Positions 23,819 to 32,667 of a DNA stretch of 64,000 bases are shown here, one piece after another. The stretch is from positions 42,630-106,629 of the forward strand of contig LKMP01000002.1 in the NCBI GenBank assembly GCA_001563915.1, in the 5' to 3' direction. This stretch comes from Nanohaloarchaea archaeon B1-Br10_U2g21 (lineage in GTDB: Archaea; Nanohalarchaeota; Nanosalinia; Nanosalinales; Nanosalinaceae). The notes beneath the pieces were generated by a model. It did no database searches. It had not been told where the DNA came from and worked only from the letters and a program-made list of their open reading frames with translations. Numbering within the stretch: position 1 is the stretch's first letter; each line of letters opens with the position of its first letter. The position numbers and the translations under genes are program-made.

Positions 23819-25240
23819 ATGAGAAGTCCTGTAGTCGCATCAATAATAGGGAAGTTTCTCAAAGTATTTTCTATAGTCATAGCGGCTCCGCTCCCCGTAG
23901 GTCTTTATTATGGCGAGACTTTTTTTACCTTACGAGGATTTCTGTACGCATCAGCAGCGTGCCTTATTCTAGGCGTAGCTTTGACTAAATTAGGACAATA
24001 TCGAGAACCAAGCGTTTCCGAAGCTTTGACATCAACTATTATGGGATGGCTACTAGCAATCATACTGGGAGCGATCCCGTTGCTAGTTGAGATGAACTTC
24101 ACAAATGCAGTGTTTGAATCGACCGCAGGACTTACAACAACAGGTATTTCGATGATTCTTGCACCAGAACAACTACCTCATTCGCTATTATTCTGGCGAT
24201 CCCTGATGCAATGGGTTGGAGGCCTTGGAGTGCTTACATTTTTCATAGCTGTTATCCGAGAATCAGGAGGTATTTCAAGAAAGCTGTTTTCAGCGGAAAC
24301 TCACAAGACTGATCCTGGCAGCATCAGACCTTCACTAAAGAAGTCTATTGTCGAGCTCTGGAAGGTCTATATTTTTATCACAGTATTCATATCGGCAGTC
24401 TACTTTGCACTAGGGATGCCTGTTTTCGATTCCGTAGTCCATTCTTTTTCAGGCATCTCTACTGGAGGCTACTCGACTAATGCAGACAGTTTTGCAGATT
24501 ATGGTGTAGACATACAGCTCGTTACTGTTGTCTTGATGCTTTTAGGAGGTATGAACTTTGTGATTATTCATAAATTATTGAATAGAGATCGTTCGGCATT
24601 CAGCAATTCTGAACTGAGGCTCTACTTGAAGATATTTGCGGCCTTCGCACTACTAATCACTTTAGATTTAGCACAGGATGGTTTTGCCACCCAGGATTTA
24701 GTTGACGGAGTCTTTCAATCTGCAGCTCTTATTTCGTCTACAGGTCACAGCACTATGAGTTTAATGACGCTTTCAGTAGTGGTTCAGATGCTTGTAATAG
24801 GCGTGATGTTTGTAGGAGGCTCAATAGGTTCAACAGGGGGAGGAGTAAAGATTTTCAGACTTAAAACAATGATAGAACTTTCAAGAACGCGTTTAAGAGC
24901 CTATTCATTACCTGATACTGCCATAAATGAAGTGAAAATAGATGGAGAAATACTTGAAAACAACACAATCCGTACAGTTTCAGTACTGTTCTTCATTTGG
25001 GTAGTAATAGTATTTGCTACTGCCGCCATGTTTGTTGCAATAGAAGACGTGGAAATGTCTGAAGCGCTTTCAGGCACAGTTTCGGCATCAGGAAATATGG
25101 GTCCAACACTTATGGAGGACGAAGAAGTGGTGGAGCTCCACTACGCTACAAAGCTGATTTTAATGTTCTTAATGTTAGCAGGCCGACTTGAGATGCTTCC
25201 TCTGCTGGCAATCTTTAATAGGAGGTTTCTCACAGGTTAA
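23819..25240 (+). CDS. trkH: TrkH-type potassium uptake channel subunit
   Basis: A 473-residue polytopic membrane protein of the SKT (TrkH/KtrB) family with four pore repeats. Pore signatures include STAGLTTTGISM, GISTGGYSTN and SSTGHSTMS, and the loop GGSIGSTGGGVKIFRLK precedes the third pore helix region. It works with the TrkA regulator encoded 3 bases downstream to take up K+, the main osmolyte of a salt-in archaeon. No promoter features were assigned in the 113 bases upstream. Confidence 0.92.
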   Translation: MRSPVVASIIGKFLKVFSIVIAAPLPVGLYYGETFFTLRGFLYASAACLILGVALTKLGQYREPSVSEALTSTIMGWLLAIILGAIPLLVEMNFTNAVFESTAGLTTTGISMILAPEQLPHSLLFWRSLMQWVGGLGVLTFFIAVIRESGGISRKLFSAETHKTDPGSIRPSLKKSIVELWKVYIFITVFISAVYFALGMPVFDSVVHSFSGISTGGYSTNADSFADYGVDIQLVTVVLMLLGGMNFVIIHKLLNRDRSAFSNSELRLYLKIFAAFALLITLDLAQDGFATQDLVDGVFQSAALISSTGHSTMSLMTLSVVVQMLVIGVMFVGGSIGSTGGGVKIFRLKTMIELSRTRLRAYSLPDTAINEVKIDGEILENNTIRTVSVLFFIWVVIVFATAAMFVAIEDVEMSEALSGTVSASGNMGPTLMEDEEVVELHYATKLILMFLMLAGRLEMLPLLAIFNRRFLTG

Positions 25241-25243
25241 CCT

Positions 25244-25903
25244 ATGTACATAGTAATCACAGGGATAAACATTCTTTCCCGTAGGCTCGTCAAAAGGTTG
25301 GAAGGACGTCACGATGTAGTTATAGTAGAACAGGATGAAGACAAATGTAAAAGACTTTATTCTTCCTCAGGAGCCACAGTAATCAACAAATCTCCATCAA
25401 CTCTGTCAGCTCTTGAAGACGCCGGTATTACTGAAGCTGATGTGTTAATAGCAACTATGAAAGATGATAATGAAAACATGGTAGTATGTTCTCTTGCCAA
25501 AAAATACGGCGTACCAAAAGTAATTTCCCGAATGGAAGACGATGAATACTTCGACGCATTCCAAATAATTGATGCACAAACAATAGGACACACAGACCTA
25601 CTTTTATCAGAATTTTTGTCAGCAGTAGAACATCCTTATTTGGTGAAGCTCGCAAATCTTTCAGGCGACCGAGAAATACTGAAAGCATCAGTTCGAAAAG
25701 ATTCACATCTAGTTGAATCTACTGTAGACCGGGTGAAAAACGATGAAAGCTTCCCAAGCAGCTTTATGATTACTACTGTCCTTAAACCCGATGAGACTCT
25801 AGATGCCTCAAAAGACCCTATCCTAGAGGAAGAGGACGAAATCATACTTATAGGTCCTTCTGAAGATAAAGAGATGCTCGACAAATTCTTCCAGAATCAG
25901 TAA
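25244..25903 (+). CDS. trkA: TrkA-type K+ uptake regulator
   Basis: A 219-residue RCK protein: an N-terminal Rossmann domain (MYIVITGINILSRRL, with acidic VVIVEQDEDKC after strand 2) and a C-terminal TrkA-C domain from about 135. The usual nucleotide-binding GxGxxG is degenerate here, reading GINILS, so nucleotide binding could be weakened. The Asp of strand 2 and MKDDNENMVVC are kept. It lies 3 bases after trkH, as expected for its regulatory subunit. Confidence 0.88.
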   Translation: MYIVITGINILSRRLVKRLEGRHDVVIVEQDEDKCKRLYSSSGATVINKSPSTLSALEDAGITEADVLIATMKDDNENMVVCSLAKKYGVPKVISRMEDDEYFDAFQIIDAQTIGHTDLLLSEFLSAVEHPYLVKLANLSGDREILKASVRKDSHLVESTVDRVKNDESFPSSFMITTVLKPDETLDASKDPILEEEDEIILIGPSEDKEMLDKFFQNQ

Positions 25904-25935
25904 ACATAAAGAAAATGTGCGCCTGAAATATTTAC

Positions 25936-27345
25936 ATGTCTGCCATAGTTTGGATCCGCAGATCTCTAAGAGAATACGACAACACAGCGTTAGTAGAAGC
26001 TTCCAAAAAACATGAGAATTTGATTCCTCTTTACATTGTAGACGATAAATACTTTCAGAAGGCTTCTTTAGGGTATCCTCGTGTAAAATTCTGGCATAGC
26101 GCACTACAAAATTTTAAAAGACAGTTGAAAGAAAAAGAAAAAGATATTATAGTTAGAAAGGGAAATCCGGTTGAGGAGCTTAACAAAATAATTGAGGAAA
26201 CTAGCGCTGAAAAACTATATTTTAACCGTGATTACTCTCCTTACTCGCGAAAAAGAGATAAAAAAATCCAGGAATTTGACTTAGAGACTGAGAGCTTTAA
26301 GGACTTAGTGATGTTTGAAAAAGAAGAGATATTGAGCAACTCAGGCAGTCCTTACAAAACCTATACTTACTATGCAAAAAAATGGTTTAATAAAGACAAA
26401 GATAGGCCTCAAAAACCACAAAAATATAATGTGCCTGAGTTAGAAAGTGAAGAAATCCCTTCATTGAAAGAACTAGGGTTTGAGATACCCGAAAACTTTG
26501 AATGGGAGTGGAACCCTTCTCGTGAGGGCGGAATGAAGAGATTATCCCTCTTTAAACAAAAGATTTTAGATTATGATAGCGATAGAGATTATGCTTGGAA
26601 AGATGCTACAAGTAAATTATCTCCTCATCTAAAATTTGGGACTGTCTCAATTAGAGAAGTGTTTTGGGAGACAGAAAGAATCAAGGCTAAGAATCCTGAT
26701 AATCTCTCGGGGATAAAGACCTGGCAAGAAGAGCTAGCTTGGCGAGATTTTTACTTCCAGATGCTTTACAATTTCCCTGAATCTGGAGAAAAAGCATTGC
26801 AAAAGCAGTTCAGAGACCTTGAATGGAGATCTAAAAAAGAGGCTAAAGAAGACTGGGAAGCTTGGAAAAATGGGGAAACAGGATTTCCTTTTGTAGATGC
26901 TGGAATGAGACAGTTAAAGAAAACTGGCTGGATGCATAACAGATTGCGAATGGTTGTCACTAGTTTTGCCTGTAAAGATTTATGGCTAGACTGGCGAGAT
27001 GTTCACGAATTCTTCAACGAAAATTTTGTAGATGCGGAGTTAGCATCAATGATTGGGGGTATTCAATGGGCTTATTCAATTGGAACAGATTCACAACCCT
27101 ATTTCCGAGTTTTTAATCCCTGGACACAAGGCGAAAAATATGATCCTAATGGAGAATATATCCGTAGATGGATACCTGAACTAAAAAACGTCCCGGATAA
27201 TCATATCCATAGGCCTTATAAGATGAGTCAAATTGCGGAGAACAAGTCGGACTGCGTTATTGGAGAAGATTATCCTAGACCTATAGTGGATCATAGCGAG
27301 ATGCGTGAGAAGTCTATCAAAAAGTTTGAGGCAGTAAGAGAATAG
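25936..27345 (+). CDS. phr: Deoxyribodipyrimidine photolyase / cryptochrome
   Basis: A 469-residue photolyase-family protein that uses FAD and blue light to repair UV-made cyclobutane dimers. The N-terminal alpha/beta domain (IVWIRRSLREYDNTAL) takes an antenna cofactor; the C-terminal helical domain carries the FAD-site signatures WQEELAWRDFYFQML, GFPFVDAGMRQL, GWMHNRLRM and IGGIQWAYSIGTDSQPY. All are complete. It implies life in sunlit brine. It lies downstream of trkHA, 32 bases after the trkA stop. Confidence 0.93.
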   Translation: MSAIVWIRRSLREYDNTALVEASKKHENLIPLYIVDDKYFQKASLGYPRVKFWHSALQNFKRQLKEKEKDIIVRKGNPVEELNKIIEETSAEKLYFNRDYSPYSRKRDKKIQEFDLETESFKDLVMFEKEEILSNSGSPYKTYTYYAKKWFNKDKDRPQKPQKYNVPELESEEIPSLKELGFEIPENFEWEWNPSREGGMKRLSLFKQKILDYDSDRDYAWKDATSKLSPHLKFGTVSIREVFWETERIKAKNPDNLSGIKTWQEELAWRDFYFQMLYNFPESGEKALQKQFRDLEWRSKKEAKEDWEAWKNGETGFPFVDAGMRQLKKTGWMHNRLRMVVTSFACKDLWLDWRDVHEFFNENFVDAELASMIGGIQWAYSIGTDSQPYFRVFNPWTQGEKYDPNGEYIRRWIPELKNVPDNHIHRPYKMSQIAENKSDCVIGEDYPRPIVDHSEMREKSIKKFEAVRE

Positions 27346-27390
27346 AATTTACTTAAATGTGCGGAGAGAATCAGGTAATAGTGATTACTC

Positions 27391-29466
27391 ATTAAAGTTA
27401 GACTTCTATTACTGACAGGCCTAACACTGTTATTAATCAGCTCAGCATCCGCGATAGACTTAGAAATTACGAACGAAGAAGACTATACTGATGATAGGAT
27501 TGATGTTGAAGTAGATCTCGGGAATAATGAAGATTATGAAAACTTGACTATTGAGTACAGTGGTCCGGATTCGCATTCAAGAATTTTCAATGAAAGTAAT
27601 GATAGGTCTTGGGAAGATGTTATAGAAGATGATTATGGTCCGGACGAGGCTGGAGAATATGATATTATTGCTACTGCAGTAGAAGAAGATGGTTCAGAGT
27701 CACAAGAGGAGTTTGAAAGTTTTGTTTTTGATGATGAAACGCCAGATTTGATTGAAGATTATCCTGAAGATGGAGAGTTTATCGATGAAGATAGTCCTGT
27801 AATTGATGTCGGTTTTGAAGATGAGTTATCAGGCCTTGCTAATGCAAGTATAGAGTTTGATGGTGAAACAGTTTACCTCGATGAAGATGATATAGGTGAA
27901 ACTAGCGAGGTCCTTCTTGAGCTTGAAGCCGAGGATTTAGATGATGATAGCTATGACTTTGATGTGTGGGCAGAAGATCGTGCTGGAAATGATGATAGCG
28001 ATACTTGGAGTTTCACAGTTGACACTTTAACTCCTGATCCTGAGGATTATGAGCTAGATCCGAGTTCCGGTCTTCATGAAGTAGATTTAGGCGATGATTT
28101 TGATATTGAGATAACTGTGGAGCCTAGCGAAGACCATGAATCTGAGATTGAAGCTTTGTGTCTAATTGATGGGGATGAAGAGGATAGTGATGGCAGAGAA
28201 GAGTTTGAGGAGGAAGAAGAAGTGGAGTTTGAATGCAGTATTCCTGATGACTACATGGACCAGTCTGTAGAATTCGAGTTTGAATTGGTAGATCAAGCTG
28301 GAAATGACTGGGTATCAGATTATCATGTTTATGAATTGGACGCAACTCCTCCAAGCGTTGAGTACTTTGAATCATCAATCAATATTTCAGTATTCAATGA
28401 TGATTTTGAAGTAGAATATTTGGCGAGTGATCTTTCAGGAGTCCAGAATGTAGAATATTATTTGAATGATGATCCTGGTCAAGGAGAGGGTACTTCTTTC
28501 TCTGAAGATGAAGGCGAATTTTACGTGGATACTTCAGATTTAGATACTGGAAACAATACAGTGTATCTAAGAGCTCAGGATGAGTTCGACAGATGGAGCA
28601 CAGCTAGCTCAATAGACTTTGAATATAGGCCAGATCAATCCCCAGAGCTAAGTATTGATATTATTGATGAGTTAGAGCTTGAAGCAGGAGAAACTGAGAA
28701 TCTCGATTTAGGCGTTGAAAATACAGGAGATATGTTTATACCTCAAGGAGAGATTGCAGCCTCTTATGATATGTTTAATGAAACTCAGAATTATGCAGAT
28801 CTTCTACCTGGAGACCGTATTGACACCTCTTTCGAAATAGAGGCTTCTGAGGACGATATAGGAGAACATGAACTATCGCTAGAGTTCAGTACTGTAGATG
28901 TGACTGAGACAGTAGAACTCATAATAAATCCTAATGAAGAAGGACGCGAAGACATAGATGGTCAGCTAGACGCGTATAATGACGAATATCAGACTCTGTC
29001 CGAAGATTTTGAGGATTTAAAAGATGGGGGTCTTTCAGAAGAAAGATCTGATAGGCTTGAAACCGATATATCTTCTTTTGAAGCAGCATTAAATGAAGCT
29101 GAAGAATCAACAGAGAACGAAGATTATTTTGAAGCACATAATCTCGTAGATGAATTAAGTGCAGAAATGCAGCAATCGCAAGATACATTTGCCGAAGTGG
29201 AGGAAGAGCATCAGGTATCTGTAAGAAATAGACGAGTCATAATGGTAGTATTAGGTCTCTTTGCAGTGTTAATAGGGAGTATAATCTATGTATTTTATAA
29301 TGAAGAATACGAGCTTGATATCCCTGGACTTGATGAGCTTATGCCAGATTCAGAATCTACAAGTGCTGGAATAGAAGACTCAGAAAGCATTGTAGATAAA
29401 TTGAAATCAAAGATAGAGGATTTAAGAGGTCCTGATGACTCAGAGCCCGTATATGAATTTAAGTAA
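27391..29466 (+). CDS. Large secreted, membrane-anchored acidic surface protein
   Basis: A 691-residue surface protein. The reading frame opens at 27385 with no ATG/GTG/TTG before 27544, yet the translation from ATT at 27391 is a perfect signal peptide, KVRLLLLTGLTLLLISSASA, cleaved near Ala 21. So an ATT start is proposed. The ectodomain is extremely acidic and holds several Ig-like repeats marked by AEDRAGNDD, VDQAGNDW and RAQDEFDRW, a CARDB-like segment and a coiled coil, then a membrane helix at 616-636 and a 55-residue cytoplasmic tail. Possibly a cell-cell contact protein; role inferred from layout. Confidence 0.72.
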   Translation: MKVRLLLLTGLTLLLISSASAIDLEITNEEDYTDDRIDVEVDLGNNEDYENLTIEYSGPDSHSRIFNESNDRSWEDVIEDDYGPDEAGEYDIIATAVEEDGSESQEEFESFVFDDETPDLIEDYPEDGEFIDEDSPVIDVGFEDELSGLANASIEFDGETVYLDEDDIGETSEVLLELEAEDLDDDSYDFDVWAEDRAGNDDSDTWSFTVDTLTPDPEDYELDPSSGLHEVDLGDDFDIEITVEPSEDHESEIEALCLIDGDEEDSDGREEFEEEEEVEFECSIPDDYMDQSVEFEFELVDQAGNDWVSDYHVYELDATPPSVEYFESSINISVFNDDFEVEYLASDLSGVQNVEYYLNDDPGQGEGTSFSEDEGEFYVDTSDLDTGNNTVYLRAQDEFDRWSTASSIDFEYRPDQSPELSIDIIDELELEAGETENLDLGVENTGDMFIPQGEIAASYDMFNETQNYADLLPGDRIDTSFEIEASEDDIGEHELSLEFSTVDVTETVELIINPNEEGREDIDGQLDAYNDEYQTLSEDFEDLKDGGLSEERSDRLETDISSFEAALNEAEESTENEDYFEAHNLVDELSAEMQQSQDTFAEVEEEHQVSVRNRRVIMVVLGLFAVLIGSIIYVFYNEEYELDIPGLDELMPDSESTSAGIEDSESIVDKLKSKIEDLRGPDDSEPVYEFK

Positions 29467-29475
29467 TTTTTATGC

Positions 29476-29817
29476 TTAAAGCTTCTCTGTATTTTTGAAC
29501 TGTTTCTTCATTAGGCCTTTTGCTCTGACAGTCTCAAGTATTTGTCGATACTCTTCTAAGTAAGAATGGTTTCTAGCCGCCTTTGATGCTGCTTCTTCTA
29601 TTATTAGCATTACTTGCGGATCATCTTTCATTTTCCTGAGAATTTTTCTGCTTGCTCGCTTCTTATTTAGATATTGGGAGACTGCGGGCTGAGTTAGCCC
29701 CATTTTTTCTGCAATTTCTTTTTGTTTTAATCCATATTCTTCAGCTAATTCCTCAGCTAATAGACTTCTGACTGCTGGAAGAAATTCATTACTCACTATT
29801 TCTGATTCGAAGTCCAT
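29476..29817 (-). CDS. XRE-like helix-turn-helix regulator
   Basis: A 113-residue protein with a helix-turn-helix DNA-binding domain: the turn and recognition helix are MGLTQPAVSQYLNKKRA, after QKEIAE. The pattern matches a common archaeal single-domain regulator group. The C-terminal helices (NHSYLEEYRQILETVRAKG) probably dimerise. Convergent with the surface protein gene, 9 bases apart. Target genes unknown. Confidence 0.8.
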   Translation of the reverse strand: MDFESEIVSNEFLPAVRSLLAEELAEEYGLKQKEIAEKMGLTQPAVSQYLNKKRASRKILRKMKDDPQVMLIIEEAASKAARNHSYLEEYRQILETVRAKGLMKKQFKNTEKL

Positions 29818-29904
29818 GCGTGAATAACAGCGTTATAATTTTTTATATTGTAACTGCAACTAAAAAATAAGAGGTAAAAATAGAGGTTAGAGACTATTAA
29901 GCGT

Positions 29905-30246
29905 TTAAAGACCTGTCTGCTCTACTTCTCGAGACAGTTTCTCTACATCTGCGCTCAAGGCTTCCAACTTTCTAGAAACTCTTTCTTTCTCTTTCAGAAT
30001 GTTTTCTACCTTCTCGTACTTTCTTGCGGCGTGGTCTAAATGATGTTTCTCCACATAAGCTGCTTCTGTCTCCATCATATTCTCTACAATTTCTTCTGCA
30101 ATCTGTCCTAGCAGCAGGTTCAACCCATAATAAACATTCGAACGCACATACTGACCTTCGCTTGCCTGTTCTCTTACCATCCTCTTAATCCGTGCATGCG
30201 TGAATGGGAGTTCTGCTACTTCTACATCTTCTGGTACTTCAACCAT
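29905..30246 (-). CDS. Histone-fold protein with C-terminal coiled coil
   Basis: A 113-residue helical protein. Residues 17-82 follow histone-fold spacing: a short helix (HARIKRMVREQASEG), a loop QYVR, a long central helix (36-66), then HHLDHAARKYEKV as loop plus third helix. Residues 83-110 form a charged heptad coiled coil (ERVSRKLEALSADVEKLSRE). It is distinct from the classical histone at 55065 and may be a chromatin or regulatory protein that oligomerises. Function inferred from fold pattern only. Confidence 0.5.
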   Translation of the reverse strand: MVEVPEDVEVAELPFTHARIKRMVREQASEGQYVRSNVYYGLNLLLGQIAEEIVENMMETEAAYVEKHHLDHAARKYEKVENILKEKERVSRKLEALSADVEKLSREVEQTGL

Positions 30247-30301
30247 GTTATCACGTAAAAAATTCGGGTTACAGACTTTTAATGGTTGCTGATGTCGAAA
30301 G

Positions 30302-30309
30302 TTATAAAG
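30302..30309 (+). promoter_or_regulatory. TATA box for the 71-residue membrane protein gene
   Basis: TTATAAAG is centred about 27 bases before the ATG at 30333, consistent with a leaderless transcript. It supports 30333 as the start over in-frame codons further upstream, which would lie on the promoter itself. Confidence 0.5.
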
Positions 30310-30332
30310 CGAGGCCTTTGTGTAAAGGTGTT

Positions 30333-30548
30333 ATGGTAGAAGTCGCTGTTTTAAACGCTTATTTAGATGTGGCCGTGAAGCTAATGGTTTTAGTGCTTGG
30401 AGGCTATCTATTATTCCTCTTGAAAAACTTGAACAGTTTTGTAGAGTCCGCAGAAAGGTCTATTGAATCTGTAGAACATACGGCTGAAACTGTTGAACGG
30501 ACATTAAACTGGTCTAAACTACTTCCGTTTACAGGTGATAAGCAATGA
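30333..30548 (+). CDS. Small single-helix membrane protein
   Basis: A 71-residue protein with one hydrophobic helix (about 12-32, VKLMVLVLGGYLLFLLK) and a cytoplasmic amphipathic helix of repeated Ser/Thr-Val-Glu units (SFVESAERSIESVEHTAETV). It overlaps the following gene by 4 bases (ATGA). The start was fixed by TATA spacing. No family recognised; likely a small membrane adaptor. Confidence 0.65.
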   Translation: MVEVAVLNAYLDVAVKLMVLVLGGYLLFLLKNLNSFVESAERSIESVEHTAETVERTLNWSKLLPFTGDKQ

Positions 30549-30781
30549 ATGAGCTTTTAGATGCAGCTAAGTCCAACAAAGGAAGTGAAGACAGCAGCGA
30601 AAGATATCGTGAACTTAAGAAGGAAGAAGCAGGAACTTCAGAGAAAGACCCTGTAAAAGAAAGATATGAAGAGTTAAAGGAGAAAGCTAAAGAAGAATAT
30701 CTTAGAAAAGAGAAAGAAAAAGAGGAACGACAAGCCTCCGAAGAAGAGGAAGAAGATTCAGAGAATTTTGTGACTTACTAA
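30545..30781 (+). CDS. Small highly charged protein, hypothetical
   Basis: A 78-residue Lys/Glu-rich protein, predicted to be one long charged helix with an acidic C terminus (EEEEEDSENFVTY). It starts in the stop codon of the small membrane protein gene and ends immediately before the MFS gene, so all three appear cotranscribed. Composition alone does not reveal a function; a spacer or binding helix for a membrane partner is plausible. Confidence 0.6.
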   Translation: MNELLDAAKSNKGSEDSSERYRELKKEEAGTSEKDPVKERYEELKEKAKEEYLRKEKEKEERQASEEEEEDSENFVTY

Positions 30782-31975
30782 ATGGCGCTTCAAGAAGTTC
30801 CTAAAGCAACAAAATACCTTTCTATGGTCATGCTGGTAGCTTGGATCGGCCAGTCAATGGTCTGGAATTTTCTACCAATTTACTTTGAAAGATATATCCA
30901 AAACGTTTTCCTAATAGGTTTCTTAGTATCTCTACCTCCTTTGATAACTATTTTGATGGATATTCCTGTTAGTAATTATATCCAGAGAGTAGGAGAGAAA
31001 TTCGTGTTTCTAGTCGGCTTGATTTTCAATGTTTTACCTGCTGTAGCCTATCTAGGCGCAGCCCCATTATTCATAGTTACCGGCAAAATGTTTGAAGGAA
31101 TTACTAAAAGCCTAATCTGGAACAGTGGATGGAGCTTATCGCTGAAAACTTCCAATGAAAAAACCGAAGGAGAATCAATATCAATTTTCCTACTAGGAAT
31201 AAATCTGGCAGCAGTTATAGGCCCTGTAATCGGAGGATATCTTCTGATTTCCTATGGATTCCAGTTGCCGTTTATCATCTGGATTTTAACATCCTCAATA
31301 GCCATTTTGGTTTTCATATCGTACATTGGTTATAGTCCTGAATCTGATGCAGTAGATAACTTTGAGAAGCTGTTTAAGAAAAAGACTTATTTCGATGATT
31401 TTCACCATCTAGAACAGAACTGGGACAGCATAAAACCTGTTTATACACTTATTTTTCTCCACTCTATAATATTCTCATTTTACTGGCTTGCAGTACCTTT
31501 AGCCTTAGACGAAGTAGGCGCATCCTTCATCGAAATGGGCTTTATATTTGGTCTCGCAGCTCTCCCATCAGTATTTCAAATCTTTTTTGGCAGGTTTGCA
31601 GATCATGTAGGCCGACATAAATCACTAATTATTTTCTCGGCAATTCTCACGCCCATACTGGTCGCAATGTATTTCTCACAGAGTGTTATAGTGCTTGGCG
31701 CGCTTTTCTTCCTAGCTGCTGCGCTAACAAATGGCATGAGTCCTCCAATCCATACAATGCTAGATATAAGAGCTCCTGAAGAAGTAGAAAGTGAGCTCGT
31801 GGGATTCATGGAGCTATTCAAACATATTGGCCAGTTCACAGGACCTTTAGCTGCAGGAGCAGTGGCATCAGTAGCAAGTCTATCCGTATCTTTTGCAGCT
31901 GCCGGCATAGTATCAGGTCTTATTTTACTCTACTCTCTAAAACTCTATAGGTCTGAAAGCCTTCCAAAGTCATAG
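30782..31975 (+). CDS. MFS transporter
   Basis: A 397-residue major facilitator superfamily protein with about 12 helices in two halves joined by a charged loop near 195-215. The second half has the loop GRFADHVGRHKSLIIF, a clear MFS loop motif; the first-half equivalent, PVSNYIQRVGEKF, is degenerate. The substrate is not predictable. It directly abuts the preceding gene, with no gap. Its 3' end overlaps the convergent phosphoesterase gene by 31 bases. Confidence 0.85.
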   Translation: MALQEVPKATKYLSMVMLVAWIGQSMVWNFLPIYFERYIQNVFLIGFLVSLPPLITILMDIPVSNYIQRVGEKFVFLVGLIFNVLPAVAYLGAAPLFIVTGKMFEGITKSLIWNSGWSLSLKTSNEKTEGESISIFLLGINLAAVIGPVIGGYLLISYGFQLPFIIWILTSSIAILVFISYIGYSPESDAVDNFEKLFKKKTYFDDFHHLEQNWDSIKPVYTLIFLHSIIFSFYWLAVPLALDEVGASFIEMGFIFGLAALPSVFQIFFGRFADHVGRHKSLIIFSAILTPILVAMYFSQSVIVLGALFFLAAALTNGMSPPIHTMLDIRAPEEVESELVGFMELFKHIGQFTGPLAAGAVASVASLSVSFAAAGIVSGLILLYSLKLYRSESLPKS

Positions 31976-32667
31976 ACTCCTCCTTCACGCGAAACAGCTA
32001 CCGCATTCATAGTGCCTAATTCCATGTGATTCTTCAATATTGGAGACATTAAGTCAGATTCATCTATAGTATTCACTTCTGAACCGTTAGATATATGTGA
32101 AAACGCAGGTAGAACAATAATTTCTATGCCTTCTCTGTTTTCGCCATGTAAAAGACAAGAAACTTTTTCTACATGTCCTATGTCATCTTTAAGAGCTAAA
32201 GCAGGGTGTTCATGACCTATAACAATTGTGCCATAGTCTTCTTCTACTTCTAGTTTTTCATGTCCGTGAACAAAAAGTACGTCATCTTTTAGAAAACTTT
32301 CTTCTAGTTTAAGTCCTTGATCTTCAACTGTTTGTTCAAGAAACAAATCATGATTTCCTTTTATGACAATAACTTGTTCAAAAATAGTTTTCAAAAACTT
32401 TAACAGTTCTGCGACCTCTTTTTTCTCAGAATAACTTGTTGAGAACTCATTTTTCAAATCCCCATTAATCACTATAGATCGAGCCTTTGTTACTTCAAAA
32501 CATTTCTCTAGTTCTTCCTTCACTTTGTCAAGTTGGAACTCAGGCACATAATATCCGCTCGAAGTCATACTAGCTTCAAGACCTAGATGAAGATCTGCAA
32601 CTGCAACTGTATCTATTTCAGGAAAATGAACAGCAGGCATTGAATCAATTATTTTGAACTCTGTCAT
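31945..32667 (-). CDS. Calcineurin-like metallophosphoesterase (SbcD/YfcE-like)
   Basis: A 240-residue binuclear metal phosphoesterase. Metal motifs: DLHLG (Asp 25, His 27), GD at 69-70, GNHD at 104-107 and GHEHP (His 152, His 154). This set matches the COG1407-like archaeal phosphoesterases related to SbcD. The start ATG 32667 overlaps the DUF58 stop as ATGA; an upstream in-frame ATG would add seven residues. Substrate unknown. Last gene of the MoxR-DUF58 operon. Confidence 0.82.
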   Translation of the reverse strand: MTEFKIIDSMPAVHFPEIDTVAVADLHLGLEASMTSSGYYVPEFQLDKVKEELEKCFEVTKARSIVINGDLKNEFSTSYSEKKEVAELLKFLKTIFEQVIVIKGNHDLFLEQTVEDQGLKLEESFLKDDVLFVHGHEKLEVEEDYGTIVIGHEHPALALKDDIGHVEKVSCLLHGENREGIEIIVLPAFSHISNGSEVNTIDESDLMSPILKNHMELGTMNAVAVSREGGVYDFGRLSDL

